Shown here piece after piece: positions 1 to 8,977 of a DNA stretch of 64,000 nucleotides. Both the position numbers and the translations under genes were made by a program. Where the stretch lies: contig NZ_SOZD01000001.1 of the NCBI RefSeq assembly GCF_004519335.1, forward strand, positions 868,001-932,000. Reading direction: 5' to 3'. Source of the DNA: Jiella endophytica. Lineage in GTDB: Bacteria > Pseudomonadota > Alphaproteobacteria > Rhizobiales > Rhizobiaceae. Under the pieces are notes generated by a model that saw only the letters and a program-made list of their open reading frames with translations, was not told the origin of the DNA and searched no databases. The stretch's first letter is position 1. Each line of letters begins with the position of its first letter.

Positions 1-1
1 C

Positions 2-1222
2 CTTGTCGCCCAGAACTCCAACCCCTGGGCCTCTGGCTCGTCGGATGGCGGAAGCTCCGCCGGCGGCGATGCAGCCGGGTCCGCCGCGAGCGGAACCGAT
101 GCCGCGGGTGCTGCCGGTGGCGGCGCGCCGGATGCCGGGGCCGCAGCATCGAACCCTTGGGGCGGCGGCACCGGCGACGCGGCAGGCGCTTCGGGTGGCG
201 GGGGCGCCGATGCCGCCGCGACGCCGGACTGGCTCTCCAACGTCGCGCCTGCGCCGGAGCAGCATTTCCATCCGCTGCATCCGTTCGATCATGCGGTGAT
301 CCCGCTCCAGAGCTGGGTCGAGCATCTCCTCGACTGGGTGGTCACGAACTTCCGGCCGCTGTTCCAGGCGATCCGCTGGCCGATCGACACGGTGCTGTCC
401 GGCGTCAACTCCATCCTGCTCGGTACGCCGTCGCTGCTCATGCTGGCGATCATTGGCCTACTCGCCTGGCAGCTCGCCGGTCCGCGCCTTGCCGTCGGCG
501 CGATCGTGGCGATGACGTTCATTGGGCTGATCGGCGCCTGGAGCCAGGCGATGGTGACGCTTTCGCTGGTGATCACGGCGGTGTTCTTCTGTGCCGTCAT
601 CGGCCTGCCGCTCGGCATCTGGGTCGCCCGGAACGACCGCGTAGCCGGCATCGTGCGGCCGATCCTCGACGCCATGCAGACGACGCCGGCCTTCGTCTAT
701 CTGGTGCCGATCGTCATGCTGTTCGGCATCGGCAACGTTCCAGGCGTCGTGGTGACGATCATCTTCGCCCTGCCGCCGCTGGTCCGCTTGACCAATCTCG
801 GCATCCGCCAGGTGCCGAAGGACCTCATCGAGGCGGCCCGTTCCTTCGGCGCTTCGGACCGCCAGCTGCTCTACAAGGTGCAGCTGCCGATCGCCATGCC
901 GACGATCATGGCAGGGCTCAACCAGACCCTCATGCTGGGCCTGTCGATGGTGGTGATCGCCTCGATGATCGCCGTCGGCGGCCTCGGACAGATGGTGCTG
1001 CGCGGCATCGGCCGGCTCGACATGGGCCTCGCCACCGTCGGCGGCATCGGAATCGTCATCCTGGCGATCATCATCGACCGGATGACGCAGTCGCTGGGCG
1101 TCTCGCGCCGCGAGCGCGGCAATATCGCCTGGCACGACACGGGGCCGATCGGCCTCGTCAAGCGGCTCACCGGCCGCGCCGCGAGCAGCAGCAAGACCGC
1201 CGGCGCAGCCAGGCAGGCCTGA
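2..1222 (+). CDS. proW: Glycine betaine/proline ABC transporter permease (ProW-like), 5' truncated by window edge
   Basis: Inner-membrane permease of a type I ABC importer for compatible solutes. The conserved core begins near the GTG at 296 and has about six to seven membrane segments plus the EAA loop ([20 protein letters not shown]) that contacts the ATPase. The reading frame stays open without a stop to position 2, giving 406 visible residues. The first 98 are Gly/Ala/Ser/Asp-rich and contain two Asn-Pro-Trp motifs (SNPWASG and SNPWGGG), so the true start lies outside the window. A short form starting at GTG 296 cannot be excluded. proX follows about 100 bases downstream, consistent with a proVWX operon whose ATPase gene would lie upstream. 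Core identity is secure; the extension as translated sequence is inference from the open frame and its non-random motif. Confidence 0.88.
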   Translation, partial: LVAQNSNPWASGSSDGGSSAGGDAAGSAASGTDAAGAAGGGAPDAGAAASNPWGGGTGDAAGASGGGGADAAATPDWLSNVAPAPEQHFHPLHPFDHAVIPLQSWVEHLLDWVVTNFRPLFQAIRWPIDTVLSGVNSILLGTPSLLMLAIIGLLAWQLAGPRLAVGAIVAMTFIGLIGAWSQAMVTLSLVITAVFFCAVIGLPLGIWVARNDRVAGIVRPILDAMQTTPAFVYLVPIVMLFGIGNVPGVVVTIIFALPPLVRLTNLGIRQVPKDLIEAARSFGASDRQLLYKVQLPIAMPTIMAGLNQTLMLGLSMVVIASMIAVGGLGQMVLRGIGRLDMGLATVGGIGIVILAIIIDRMTQSLGVSRRERGNIAWHDTGPIGLVKRLTGRAASSSKTAGAARQA

Positions 1223-1325
1223 GACTTCACGGCGGCCGGCACAACAGCCGGTCGCGCATCGAAGGTGACCGTGGCCGACCGTTCCGGCGCCGCGGACACA
1301 TGCATCACAGACAAGGAGATCGTAG

Positions 1326-2375
1326 ATGACCAAGCCGATCCGCAAATCCCGTCTCAAGGCGCTCGCCGCCTCCGCCGGCCTCGCCGCGATGCTCGCCAGC
1401 GGCGCCGCCAGCGCCCAGAGCGCCGACAAGCCGGGCGAAGGCGTCACCGTCGTGCCGCTGAAATCCTCGCTCGCCGGCGAGACCTTCCAGACCGAACTGG
1501 TGATGAAGGCGCTCGAGGCGCTCGGCTACGACGTTCAGGACATCAAGGAGCTGGAATATGCGACGGGCTACGTCGCGCTCGCCAATGGCGACGGCACATT
1601 CATGGCCGACAGCTGGGATCCGCTTCACGAGGACTTCTTCCAGGAAGCCGGCGGCAAGGACAAGATCTTCCGCAAGGGCGTCTTTTCCGACAACGCGCTG
1701 CAGGGCTATCTCATCGACAAGAAGACGGCCGAGGCGAACGGCATCACCAATCTCGGCCAGCTGAAGGATCCGAAGATCGCCAAGCTGTTCGACACCAATG
1801 GCGACGGCAAGGCCGATCTCGCCGGCTGCACCCCCGGCTGGGGCTGCGAGAAGGTGATCGAGCACCAGCTCGACGCCTTCGACCTGCGCGACACGGTGAC
1901 CCACAATCAGGGTTCCTATTCGGCGATCATCGCCGACACCATCGCGCGCTACAAGGAAGGCAAGCCGATCCTCTACTACACCTGGACCCCCTACTGGGTT
2001 TCGGGCGTGCTCGTCCCGGGCAAGGACACGGTCTGGCTGAACGTGCCGCATTCCGCCCTGCCCGGCTCGCGCAAGGACGTCGACACCGCGCTGCCGGACG
2101 GCTCGAACTACGGCTTCCAGGTCAACGAGCAGAAGATCGCCGCCAACAAGGAGTTCACCGACTCCAACCCGGCGGCCGCCGAGCTGTTCTCGATCATGAA
2201 GGTGCCGGCCAACGACATCAGCGCCGAGAACCTTCTGATCCAGAAGGGCGAGGACAGCGAGGCCGACATCGAGCGGCACGCCGACGCCTGGATCAAGGGC
2301 CACCAGGACACCTGGGATGGTTGGCTGAAGCAGGCCCGCGACGCCGCCGACGGCGACAGCGCCTCGGCCGAGTGA
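1326..2375 (+). CDS. proX: Glycine betaine/proline ABC transporter substrate-binding protein (ProX-like)
   Basis: Periplasmic binding protein (349 aa) that would deliver glycine betaine, proline betaine or a related quaternary amine to the ProW permease just upstream. The N-terminus is a clear Sec signal peptide: a basic start ([11 protein letters not shown]), a hydrophobic Ala/Leu stretch, and a probable cleavage after ASAQS near residue 32. The mature part has the OpuAC/ProX look, with scattered Trp and Tyr residues (for example [12 protein letters not shown] and [10 protein letters not shown]) of the kind that form the aromatic cage. The start is supported by an AAGGAG ribosome site just before ATG 1326. 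A strong hairpin terminator follows the stop, so proX is the last gene of its operon. Osmotic regulation is typical of the family but no element is visible here. Confidence 0.93.
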   Translation: MTKPIRKSRLKALAASAGLAAMLASGAASAQSADKPGEGVTVVPLKSSLAGETFQTELVMKALEALGYDVQDIKELEYATGYVALANGDGTFMADSWDPLHEDFFQEAGGKDKIFRKGVFSDNALQGYLIDKKTAEANGITNLGQLKDPKIAKLFDTNGDGKADLAGCTPGWGCEKVIEHQLDAFDLRDTVTHNQGSYSAIIADTIARYKEGKPILYYTWTPYWVSGVLVPGKDTVWLNVPHSALPGSRKDVDTALPDGSNYGFQVNEQKIAANKEFTDSNPAAAELFSIMKVPANDISAENLLIQKGEDSEADIERHADAWIKGHQDTWDGWLKQARDAADGDSASAE

Positions 2376-2403
2376 TGCGGGCCGCAAGGACCTGAAAATG
2401 CAG

Positions 2404-2433
2404 CGGGCGGCCCTTGGGCCGCCCGTTTCATTT
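2404..2433 (+). terminator. Rho-independent terminator after proX
   Basis: A perfect 10-bp inverted repeat (CGGGCGGCCC / GGGCCGCCCG, 2404-2413 and 2416-2425) with a TT centre is followed by TTTCATTTC. It lies 29 bases after the proX stop and ends the betaine transport operon. Confidence 0.8.
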
Positions 2434-2583
2434 CAACCCGCGGGCCTACATCGCGACGCCGGTGTCAGTAGCCTTGCTTCGGGATAGATGCGTTCGGGCT
2501 GCCGCGACCAGCATAGGTGTGACTTTCATTTTCCTGTCCACCTGACCGCGCCGCGTTGAAACTTCGTGCATAAATTCGCGGCT

Positions 2584-3345
2584 CTAGGAAACGCATATAT
2601 TCTTGATCACCCGCGTTGCGATTGTCTGCAGTTGGTCCTGAGCGAAAGCGAACTGATCGTGACAGACGTCCAACAATCCGATCTTGTCTTTGAAGTCGAA
2701 CTCGTCACTGTGTTCCGCAACCTTTTGAAGAAAAACGGGGCAATGAGTAGGAAGAAAACAGGTCACACTATCGCTTTGAGTTAGTATGGATCCACGTATA
2801 ATTCGTTCCGCCTCGCGCATTTTAAGACCTGTGATCAGTCGCACGGACCCTTGATATATTGTTACAAAGTGAAGCAAGTTCGTGTAAGCGCTAAAGCAAA
2901 CAGGTCCAGAATAGCTCTCATTCTGCGCCTTTTCGCTGTCAAAGTACTCTGAAAACCTAAGGCAGCTTTCGGCGTCGCTCCAATGAATCTTTACGACAGT
3001 ACGAAATATCTTGTCTTCGGATTGAAACGCAAAGCGATAAAGGAGGTAATATCCAGCGTAGTTGCCATGGCTCAGATAAGAATAGCCGCCATAATCTGCC
3101 GCATTCCAAACCGAGAGCGGCTGCATGTCGTCGAAATGTGCCGGATTCACATCGAGCGCTTGGCAGATATCACCGATTGTTCGATCTCGTGCACCCGCTC
3201 CAGACAGGACGTTACGGATTGTTTTTTCATCATATCCCGTCCTCTTCGCCAGTTCCGACTGAGACCAACGCTTGCATCGCCGAGCTTGGTCCAAGGCCAG
3301 CCCGATCCGCTGCCGCGCTTCCAGAGCTGCCGAGCGTTGCAACAT
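2584..3345 (-). CDS. XRE-family helix-turn-helix transcriptional regulator with unknown C-terminal sensor-like domain
   Basis: Predicted cytoplasmic DNA-binding regulator, 253 aa. Residues about 12-67 form a Cro/C1-type helix-turn-helix (WSQSELAKRTGYDEKTIRNV). The remaining ~185 residues are rich in aromatics (GGYSYLSHGNYAGYYLLYRF) and resemble, from memory, a recurrent C-terminal module joined to XRE domains in rhizobial regulators; its ligand is unknown. GGAGG seven bases before ATG 3345 supports the start. Base composition is clearly more AT-rich than the flanking genes, suggesting recent acquisition. The gene is divergent from a 55-codon hydrophobic peptide gene, the natural candidate for its regulon, and its own 5' region carries repeated TTCCGGA boxes that may be operators. 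The target and signal are unknown. Confidence 0.75.
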   Translation of the reverse strand: MLQRSAALEARQRIGLALDQARRCKRWSQSELAKRTGYDEKTIRNVLSGAGARDRTIGDICQALDVNPAHFDDMQPLSVWNAADYGGYSYLSHGNYAGYYLLYRFAFQSEDKIFRTVVKIHWSDAESCLRFSEYFDSEKAQNESYSGPVCFSAYTNLLHFVTIYQGSVRLITGLKMREAERIIRGSILTQSDSVTCFLPTHCPVFLQKVAEHSDEFDFKDKIGLLDVCHDQFAFAQDQLQTIATRVIKNICVS

Positions 3346-3646
3346 GAGATGCCTCCGCGGACATTCCGGATTTTTTTATACCGTTCCGGAAGAATTCGGA
3401 CTTTATCTTCCCACAATTTCCCGAAAACGCAACGCCGAAATCCGAATCCGGTTTTCTCTTGGCGGTTTGAAGGATTTTGCCGTTCGATTATGCGGCGATT
3501 TTCCGAAAATCTCCAACGGAATATCCTGATTTTCCGCTGTGAACTCTGAGGGTCATAAATATCTCTAGACTTAGCCTCACGAGTACGAGGGAAACCGTTA
3601 GCCCGTGGCAGCCAACCGAAGGCTAACTTCGACAGTGGAGGAAGAA
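3346..3646. promoter_or_regulatory. AT-rich divergent promoter region of the XRE locus, with TTCCGGA repeats
   Basis: This 301-base gap separates the XRE regulator from the small peptide gene. TTCCGGA occurs at 3364-3370 and 3384-3390, exactly 20 bases apart (two helical turns), and a related ATTCGGA sits at 3394-3400. This arrangement suits cooperative binding by a Cro-like dimer, but that is inference. Further right, GTTAGCC (3597-3603) and GGCTAAC (3621-3627) can form a hairpin in the leader of the small gene. No protein-coding signal is convincing in this interval. Confidence 0.4.
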
Positions 3647-3814
3647 ATGACTAGATCGCTCGGAATCGCTGCAAATATTGCGACGATCGCAGCAGTGTTT
3701 TTGCCAATTTTTTTGCCGACCGCAAAAAATCCGACGAATATCTACAACGAATACAAGATCTGTACACCGTACCGCCCTTCAGAGAGCGGCTGGCTACCCT
3801 ACACGGTTGTTTGA
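3647..3814 (+). CDS. Small hydrophobic peptide, unknown function
   Basis: A 55-codon frame starting at ATG 3647, preceded by GGAGG at 3637-3641. An upstream GTG (3605) would add 14 residues but lacks a comparable ribosome site. Residues about 5-20 (LGIAANIATIAAVFLPIFLP) form one hydrophobic segment that could be a transmembrane helix or an uncleaved signal, followed by a polar, Tyr/Pro-containing tail. It is divergent from the XRE regulator and is followed by a perfect palindromic terminator, which supports it being a real transcript. I do not recognise a family. Options are a small membrane effector, a toxin-like peptide, or the remnant of a larger gene. Confidence 0.45.
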   Translation: MTRSLGIAANIATIAAVFLPIFLPTAKNPTNIYNEYKICTPYRPSESGWLPYTVV

Positions 3815-3848
3815 TCGCAAAATTGCCTCAAACCTATCGTTGAAGCGA

Positions 3849-3874
3849 AAGGACGGCTACATGTAGCCGTCCTT
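3849..3874. terminator. Perfect 26-bp palindrome, probable bidirectional terminator
   Basis: The sequence AAGGACGGCTACA is followed immediately by its exact reverse complement, then CTTGG. It lies 34 bases after the small peptide stop and about 140 bases past the end of pyk (which runs on the other strand), so it could terminate either convergent transcript. The T-tract is weak on both sides. Confidence 0.6.
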
Positions 3875-4012
3875 CTTGGTGCTGACCGGGGGCGTTTGTC
3901 AGATGTCCAAGCTTTCGTTTCGCTAAAAGACAATCGGCGGAAACTCCACTTCCGTTGGCTTCCCCGGTCGGCGCCAATAATATTTGGCGTGACGAAACTG
4001 CTTTCGGAGTGA

Positions 4013-5449
4013 CTATACCGCCGACAGGCCGTCGGAGCCGATATAGGCGATCCGCAGCATGTTGGTCGCGCCGGGCGTCCTCAGCGGCACGCCGGCGGTG
4101 ACGATGACCCGCTCGCCGGACTTGGCATAGCCTTCCTCCACCGCGATGCGGCAGGCCCTGTCGACCATGTCGTCGAGATCCTGCGCGTCCTCGGTGACAA
4201 CGCAATGCATTCCCCAGACCAGCGACAGCCGCCTGGCAGTTGCAAGCACCGGCGACAGCGCGATGATCGGCGTCTGCGGGCGCTCGCGGGCGGTGCGAAG
4301 GCCCGTGGTGCCGGTGGCGGTGTAGGTGACGATCGCCGCGACGCCGAGCGTCTCGGCCATCTGCCTTGCCGCGAGCGAGACGGCATCGGCGCCGGTCGGC
4401 TCGGGCTCCGGCCGCTGGGCGAAGATGATGCCCGGATAGAGCGGATCCTTTTCGACCCGCTGGGCGATCCTGTCCATCATCGCGACCGATTCGATCGGAT
4501 ACTGGCCGGCGGCCGATTCCGCCGACAGCATGATCGCGTCGGCGCCCTCATAGACGGCGATCGAGACGTCGGAAACCTCGGCTCTCGTCGGGACCGGCGC
4601 GGAGATCATCGATTCGAGCATCTGCGTCGCGACGACCACCGGCTTGCCGGCACGCCGGGCGGCGCGGGTGATCCGCTTCTGGATGCCGGGCACAGCCTCC
4701 AGCGGCAGTTCGACGCCGAGATCGCCGCGCGCCACCATGATCGCGTCGGAGAGCTCGATGATCTCGTCGAGCCGCTCGACCGCCTGGGGCTTTTCGATCT
4801 TCGACAGGAGGAAGGCGCGGCCGCGGGCGATCTTGCGCGCCTCGGCGAGATCGTCCGGCCGCTGGATGAAGGACAGCGCCACCCAGTCGACGTTTTCCGC
4901 CAGCACCGCGTCGAGATCGGCGCGGTCCTTGTCGGTCAGCGCCCCGGTGGACAGCGTCGTGTCGGGCAGCGATACGCCCTTGCGGTCGGAGATCCGGCTG
5001 CCGGCGACGACCTTGCACTCGATATGGTGCTTGTCGGTGGCGGTGCATTCGAGCTGCAGCCGGCCGTCGTCAATCAGCAGCCGGTGGCCGACCTCGACCG
5101 CCTCCAAGATCTCGGGATGCGGCAGCTGCACGCGGGTCTTGTCGCCCGGCGCCGGATTGTCGTCGAGGGTGAAGGTCTGGCCGAGTTCGAGATCGACCTT
5201 GCCGTCGGAAAACTTGCCGACGCGCAGCTTCGGGCCCTGCAGATCGGCGAGGATGCCGATCGGCCGCCCGAGATCGGCCTCGACCTTGCGGATCCGCTGC
5301 ACCAGCGAGCGCATCAGATCGTGGTCGGCGTGGCTCATATTGATGCGGAAGACGTCGGTCCCCGCCTCGTGCAGCTTGCGGATCATCTCCTCGGACGAGG
5401 AGGCAGGCCCCAAGGTCGCGAGGATCTTGACCCTTCGGTTGCGTCTCAT
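4013..5449 (-). CDS. pyk: Pyruvate kinase
   Basis: Cytosolic glycolytic enzyme (478 aa, usual length) that transfers phosphate from phosphoenolpyruvate to ADP. The N-terminus (RRNRRVKILATLGPAS) and the NMSH substrate motif are typical. The active-site signature FLLSKIEKPQAV contains the catalytic Lys, RGDLGVELP contributes metal ligands, and ATQMLESMISAPVPTRAEV is the standard family block. The C-terminal allosteric domain is present (residues about 350-478). The start overlaps the stop of the DUF1036 gene by four bases (ATGA), so the two are translationally coupled, an arrangement common in rhizobia. Confidence 0.97.
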   Translation of the reverse strand: MRRNRRVKILATLGPASSSEEMIRKLHEAGTDVFRINMSHADHDLMRSLVQRIRKVEADLGRPIGILADLQGPKLRVGKFSDGKVDLELGQTFTLDDNPAPGDKTRVQLPHPEILEAVEVGHRLLIDDGRLQLECTATDKHHIECKVVAGSRISDRKGVSLPDTTLSTGALTDKDRADLDAVLAENVDWVALSFIQRPDDLAEARKIARGRAFLLSKIEKPQAVERLDEIIELSDAIMVARGDLGVELPLEAVPGIQKRITRAARRAGKPVVVATQMLESMISAPVPTRAEVSDVSIAVYEGADAIMLSAESAAGQYPIESVAMMDRIAQRVEKDPLYPGIIFAQRPEPEPTGADAVSLAARQMAETLGVAAIVTYTATGTTGLRTARERPQTPIIALSPVLATARRLSLVWGMHCVVTEDAQDLDDMVDRACRIAVEEGYAKSGERVIVTAGVPLRTPGATNMLRIAYIGSDGLSAV

Positions 5450-5919
5450 TCTTTCCCCGATTCGCTTCTGGGTGCTTCGGTGAGCTGCACCATCCAGCTC
5501 GCCTGTTCACCGGTGTCGTATTCCCGGAACCCCATGCGCTGATAGCCGCGCTTCAGGCAGTCCTTGCGGCCGGTGATCTTGAACTCGTTCTCGGCGATGC
5601 AGAGGTTGATCTGGCCGGCCCAGCGGCTGCGGCCGTCGGCGTCCTCGGCATAGACATAGTAGTAGCGCGAGGAGAGAGGCCCCTCGATGATCGACTTGCA
5701 GGTGGTCGCCGGTATGCGCCACCAGCCCTCCGTCGTCCAGCCGGACTCAGCGCGATAGCCGATGGCGACGCCGACCAGCGACTGGGTGCCGTTGCACACC
5801 CGGAAGTCGGCCCGGGCCGCGACGGCGGTCAGCGGCGCGCCGAGCGCGAAGAGGCCGGCGGCCATCATGGCCAGGCGAATGGTCTTCGGCATCGCCCGGA
5901 ACACGCCTGCTAATGTCAT
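5446..5919 (-). CDS. DUF1036 domain-containing exported protein
   Basis: Predicted exported protein of 157 aa with unknown function. From ATG 5919 (AGGA nine bases upstream) the protein begins with a short basic region and a hydrophobic signal segment (IRLAMMAAGLFALGAPLTAV), then a compact domain with several cysteines. The opening FRVCNGTQSLVGVAIGYR, the GWW motif, YYYVYAEDADG and CIAENEF are hallmarks of the DUF1036 family as I know it. A start at 5892 is possible; an in-frame start further upstream at 5985 would add 22 residues and bury the signal peptide. Coupled to pyk by an ATGA overlap. Its job beside pyruvate kinase is not known. Confidence 0.85.
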   Translation of the reverse strand: MTLAGVFRAMPKTIRLAMMAAGLFALGAPLTAVAARADFRVCNGTQSLVGVAIGYRAESGWTTEGWWRIPATTCKSIIEGPLSSRYYYVYAEDADGRSRWAGQINLCIAENEFKITGRKDCLKRGYQRMGFREYDTGEQASWMVQLTEAPRSESGKE

Positions 5920-5981
5920 CTTGGATTTTCCTGCCTCGAACGGATTTCGAATCCGCAGTGTTTGCGCTGGACCGGGCGGTG

Positions 5982-7040
5982 TCAACGACCGGCACCAAGT
6001 GTCGCATGGTGCCCGTCACCGTTCGATGACGCCGCGATCGGGCGACGCGGGCTGGCGAGATAGATGCCGAAGAGGATCAGGCACCCGCCGGCGACCTGCG
6101 CGAGGGCCGGCGTCTCGCCGGCGAAGATCCAGGCGAACAGGGCCGCCGCCACCGCCTCGACGAAGATCACCAGCGACGAGAAGGACGCCGATAGCACACC
6201 GAGCGCGACCGACAGAAGCCCCTGCCCGCCGGCATGGCTGACGAGGCCGAGTGCGGCGATGCTGAAGGCGCCGGTGGCTGAATGCGGCAGCAGCCCCTCG
6301 CCCGAGACGATCGCGACCGGCAGGAGGATCGCCGCCGTCACGACGGTCGAGACGAGCGTCGTCGTTCCGGCGCCGAGCGCTGCCCGGGCCTGGCGCACGG
6401 CGAGGAAGTAAAGGCCGAAGAACAGCGAGGTGACGAGACCGTAGAAATCGCCGAGCGGCGAGCCTTCGCCATTGCCGGAATGAAGGATCAGCAGCGCCGC
6501 GCCGGGCACGCAGACGAGCAGGCCGAGGAAGGTCGTCTTCGCCACCGCCTCGCCGATCGTGACGCGGGACAGAAGCGCCACCCACAGCGGCGCGAGGCAG
6601 GCGAAGAAGGTCGCGTTGGCGATCGTCGTGTGCATGATGGCGAGGTGCCAGAAGGCAAGATCGCCGGCAAAGAACAGCCCGGCGAGGGCCACCGCCCGCG
6701 GGTCGACACGCGGGCGCGCAGAGCCGCCGCGTCGCTGCGGCCGGCGCTCGGCCAGCGACCAGACGGCGAGCAGCGGCAGCGCCGCGAAGACCCGCCAGAA
6801 GGCGCTGGCGAAAGGCCCGACCTCGGCGTTCCTGACGAAGATCGGCGAGATCCCCATGGCGGCGGCGCCGAGGACCAGCAGGCCGAGGGCGACGCCGGCG
6901 CCCATCGCGACACGGCTTGCCGAGACCTCTTCCGGGGCCGGCAGGACGGCCGCCTGCGCGCTGGCGACGGCAGGCGCACCGTCGCGGGAGGTCCCGCCCG
7001 GCGAATCGGCCATGGCTTCGTCAGCGGATTCGGTCGACAC
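5982..7040 (-). CDS. EamA-family (DMT superfamily) transporter
   Basis: Inner-membrane protein of the drug/metabolite exporter superfamily with about ten hydrophobic helices in two EamA repeats; the first begins near SRVAMGAGVALGLLVLGAAA. Substrates are unpredictable and may be amino acids or other small metabolites. The start is uncertain. GTG 7040 has an AGGG six bases upstream and gives 352 aa with a polar, Ala-rich cytoplasmic tail of about 45 residues. ATG 7013 lacks a ribosome site but would give a more usual length. The gene is divergent from the DUF1244 gene and is not in an obvious operon with pyk. Confidence 0.85.
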   Translation of the reverse strand: MSTESADEAMADSPGGTSRDGAPAVASAQAAVLPAPEEVSASRVAMGAGVALGLLVLGAAAMGISPIFVRNAEVGPFASAFWRVFAALPLLAVWSLAERRPQRRGGSARPRVDPRAVALAGLFFAGDLAFWHLAIMHTTIANATFFACLAPLWVALLSRVTIGEAVAKTTFLGLLVCVPGAALLILHSGNGEGSPLGDFYGLVTSLFFGLYFLAVRQARAALGAGTTTLVSTVVTAAILLPVAIVSGEGLLPHSATGAFSIAALGLVSHAGGQGLLSVALGVLSASFSSLVIFVEAVAAALFAWIFAGETPALAQVAGGCLILFGIYLASPRRPIAASSNGDGHHATLGAGR

Positions 7041-7245
7041 GAGAGGCCCTGAGATGCGGGTGGAACTGCGGTGTGGCGCAGCCCTCCTTAGGCCGCTTTG
7101 CCGCCGAGCGCAAAGGTCTGCGGGCGCTGCGGCCAGGAGGCCGTTCGTTTGGTTCGCCCGAAGCCGCGAACCTTTGCGTCCTTGATGCGGAGGCATCGAG
7201 GATCGATATCGGTGCGACGAACAAGAGCGCCAGAGGCAAACCACC

Positions 7246-7557
7246 ATGACCGAGCTATCAGAAGAACAGCGCATTGCCCTCGAGGCTGCGGCCTTCCGCC
7301 GGCTGCGCGATCACCTCCGCCAGCGCACCGACGTCCAGAACATCGATCTGATGAATCTCGCCGGCTTCTGCAGAAACTGCCTGTCGAACTGGTACCGCGA
7401 GGCTGCCGAAGAGCGGGGAATCGCCATCGACAAGGACGAATCCCGCGAGATCGTCTACGGCATGCCCTATGACGAATGGCGGGAAAAGCACCAGCGCGAA
7501 GCCTCGCCCGATGCGCAGGCGGCGTTTGCCACCTCGGCGACGCGCGGCCGCCACTGA
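7246..7557 (+). CDS. DUF1244 family protein
   Basis: Small soluble protein of 103 aa. The block AAFRRLRDHLRQRTDVQNID, then LMNLAGFCRNCLSNWYREAA, and GMPYDEWREKHQ match the DUF1244 family of alpha- and gammaproteobacteria. Two cysteines in a CxxC arrangement (FCRNCL) might bind metal, but the function is unestablished. It is followed after 142 bases by the GapR-like gene, a neighbourhood common in Hyphomicrobiales. Confidence 0.88.
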   Translation: MTELSEEQRIALEAAAFRRLRDHLRQRTDVQNIDLMNLAGFCRNCLSNWYREAAEERGIAIDKDESREIVYGMPYDEWREKHQREASPDAQAAFATSATRGRH

Positions 7558-7699
7558 CCCGCCGAATTCCTCGCTTTCCACATCCGGAGGCCCTTGCGCT
7601 CGCCGACATGGCGGGTGCATCGGCATGGTAACGAAAGCCTTAGGAAAGCCCGCTAAAGGCTGGCGATCGATTGAAGTCCCATGAACACGGAGTGCCCAC

Positions 7700-7963
7700 A
7701 TGTCTGACGCCAACGGGGTCGCGCAGGATCAGCTTCGCTCCTTCGTCGAGCGGATCGAGCGGCTCGAGGAAGAAAAGAAGACCATCGGCGACGACATCAA
7801 GGACGTCTATGCCGAAGCCAAGGGCAACGGTTTCGACACCAAGATCCTGCGCCGGGTCATCTCGCTGCGCAAGCAGGACGCCGACGAGCGCCAGGAGCAG
7901 GAAGCGATCCTCGACCTCTATCTCCAGGCCCTCGGCATGGCGCCGAGCATGCCGGACGAATAG
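7700..7963 (+). CDS. DUF2312 / GapR-family DNA-binding protein
   Basis: Small, highly charged protein of 87 aa, very probably helical. The sequence [20 protein letters not shown] followed by [16 protein letters not shown] and [13 protein letters not shown] is the GapR/DUF2312 signature. In Caulobacter, GapR is an essential nucleoid-associated protein that encircles overtwisted DNA and stimulates topoisomerases; a similar role is the best inference here. Length and motif match the family fully. It lies alone downstream of DUF1244 and ends before the convergent sulfotransferase gene. Confidence 0.9.
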   Translation: MSDANGVAQDQLRSFVERIERLEEEKKTIGDDIKDVYAEAKGNGFDTKILRRVISLRKQDADERQEQEAILDLYLQALGMAPSMPDE

Positions 7964-8017
7964 GCTGCATTCGCAGGTCCATTTCCCGGACTATCTGGCT
8001 CGGCGCGGAGCCGAGCC

Positions 8018-8977
8018 TCAGGCGCGAAAGGCCGACAGGACGGTTCGTCGCGCTTTCGACATGGCCTCCCAGGCGCTCGACGAGACCCTTGACGGGCTTT
8101 CATGCTCCGCCGGTTTCGTCGGAAGGGGTGACAGCCATTCCCTTGGCGCTTCGATGCCCTGTTCGGCGAGTTCCGCCACGACTCGCTCGAGATCTGACTG
8201 AAACAATTCGGGAAGCCAGTCCGGCATCGGCCTTTCGACAGACTGAGCAAACCGCTTGGTCAATCCGTCCGTCGAATAGTCGTGGCGTCTGATCCCGAGG
8301 TGGTCTTCCACCTCACGGAGCCACCTGGCCGGATCGCGATGGATGTCCTCGAAGAAGCTGATCTTCAGCTCCTCTTCCGAGAGCGATTCGCGCAGCCGTC
8401 GCACCGCGGAACCATATTCACCGTTCATCCAGATCGACGGCGTCCTGACCAGAGTTTCAAAGGTTTCGGGGGTCCACGTCGCGATTTCGGCGGTTCTGCC
8501 GGTCTTCAGCGCGCTGAACCGGGCATGCGACCACAATCGGGTGCGCGGATCGCGCATGGTGAAGATCACCCGTACTTTCCCGCATATTCTGCGGACATGG
8601 TGCCACCCGGGCGCTCCCATCAAACAGTAGAGATTGCTGAAATCGGCGCAGTAGGCGTCCTGCGGGCACGGGGCGAACAGGTTCGCATACCAGCGATCAT
8701 CCGTCGGCTCGGCGAGAAACTTCGCAGTCCAGAGAAGGCGGCTGCGAACGGCCATCGGCTTGTTCTTCTTCGGGTCGATCGCCGTCAGGGGGGTCGCCGT
8801 GGCGAGCTTGCGGACGGGCGCGAGATCCGCATGACCCGGCAGATGGAGATGCGAAAAGTAATGAATCTCCTTGACCGGCGTCGAGCGGATCTGGGGGTGC
8901 TGGCTGAGCATGCGGTGGATCCAGGTGGTTCCAGCCTTCATCACGCCAACGCTCAGAAACAGCCTGTCGATTTGCAA
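8018..8977 (-). CDS. PAPS-dependent sulfotransferase family protein
   Basis: Predicted cytosolic enzyme transferring sulfate from PAPS to a carbohydrate or lipid acceptor. The 5'-phosphosulfate loop is LFLSVGVMKAGTTWIHRML near the N-terminus, and IFTMRDPRTRLWSHARF supplies the 3'-phosphate site with its Arg. A helical C-terminal half is present. The start is a choice between two TTG codons. TTG 8977 has GAGGG just upstream and begins right before the P-loop (319 aa), whereas TTG 9073 would add 32 residues but has no ribosome site. The gene stands alone next to the 3' end of a tRNA-Leu, suggesting an acquired gene. In rhizobia such enzymes modify surface polysaccharides or signals; the acceptor cannot be told here. 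Confidence 0.8.
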   Translation of the reverse strand: MQIDRLFLSVGVMKAGTTWIHRMLSQHPQIRSTPVKEIHYFSHLHLPGHADLAPVRKLATATPLTAIDPKKNKPMAVRSRLLWTAKFLAEPTDDRWYANLFAPCPQDAYCADFSNLYCLMGAPGWHHVRRICGKVRVIFTMRDPRTRLWSHARFSALKTGRTAEIATWTPETFETLVRTPSIWMNGEYGSAVRRLRESLSEEELKISFFEDIHRDPARWLREVEDHLGIRRHDYSTDGLTKRFAQSVERPMPDWLPELFQSDLERVVAELAEQGIEAPREWLSPLPTKPAEHESPSRVSSSAWEAMSKARRTVLSAFRA

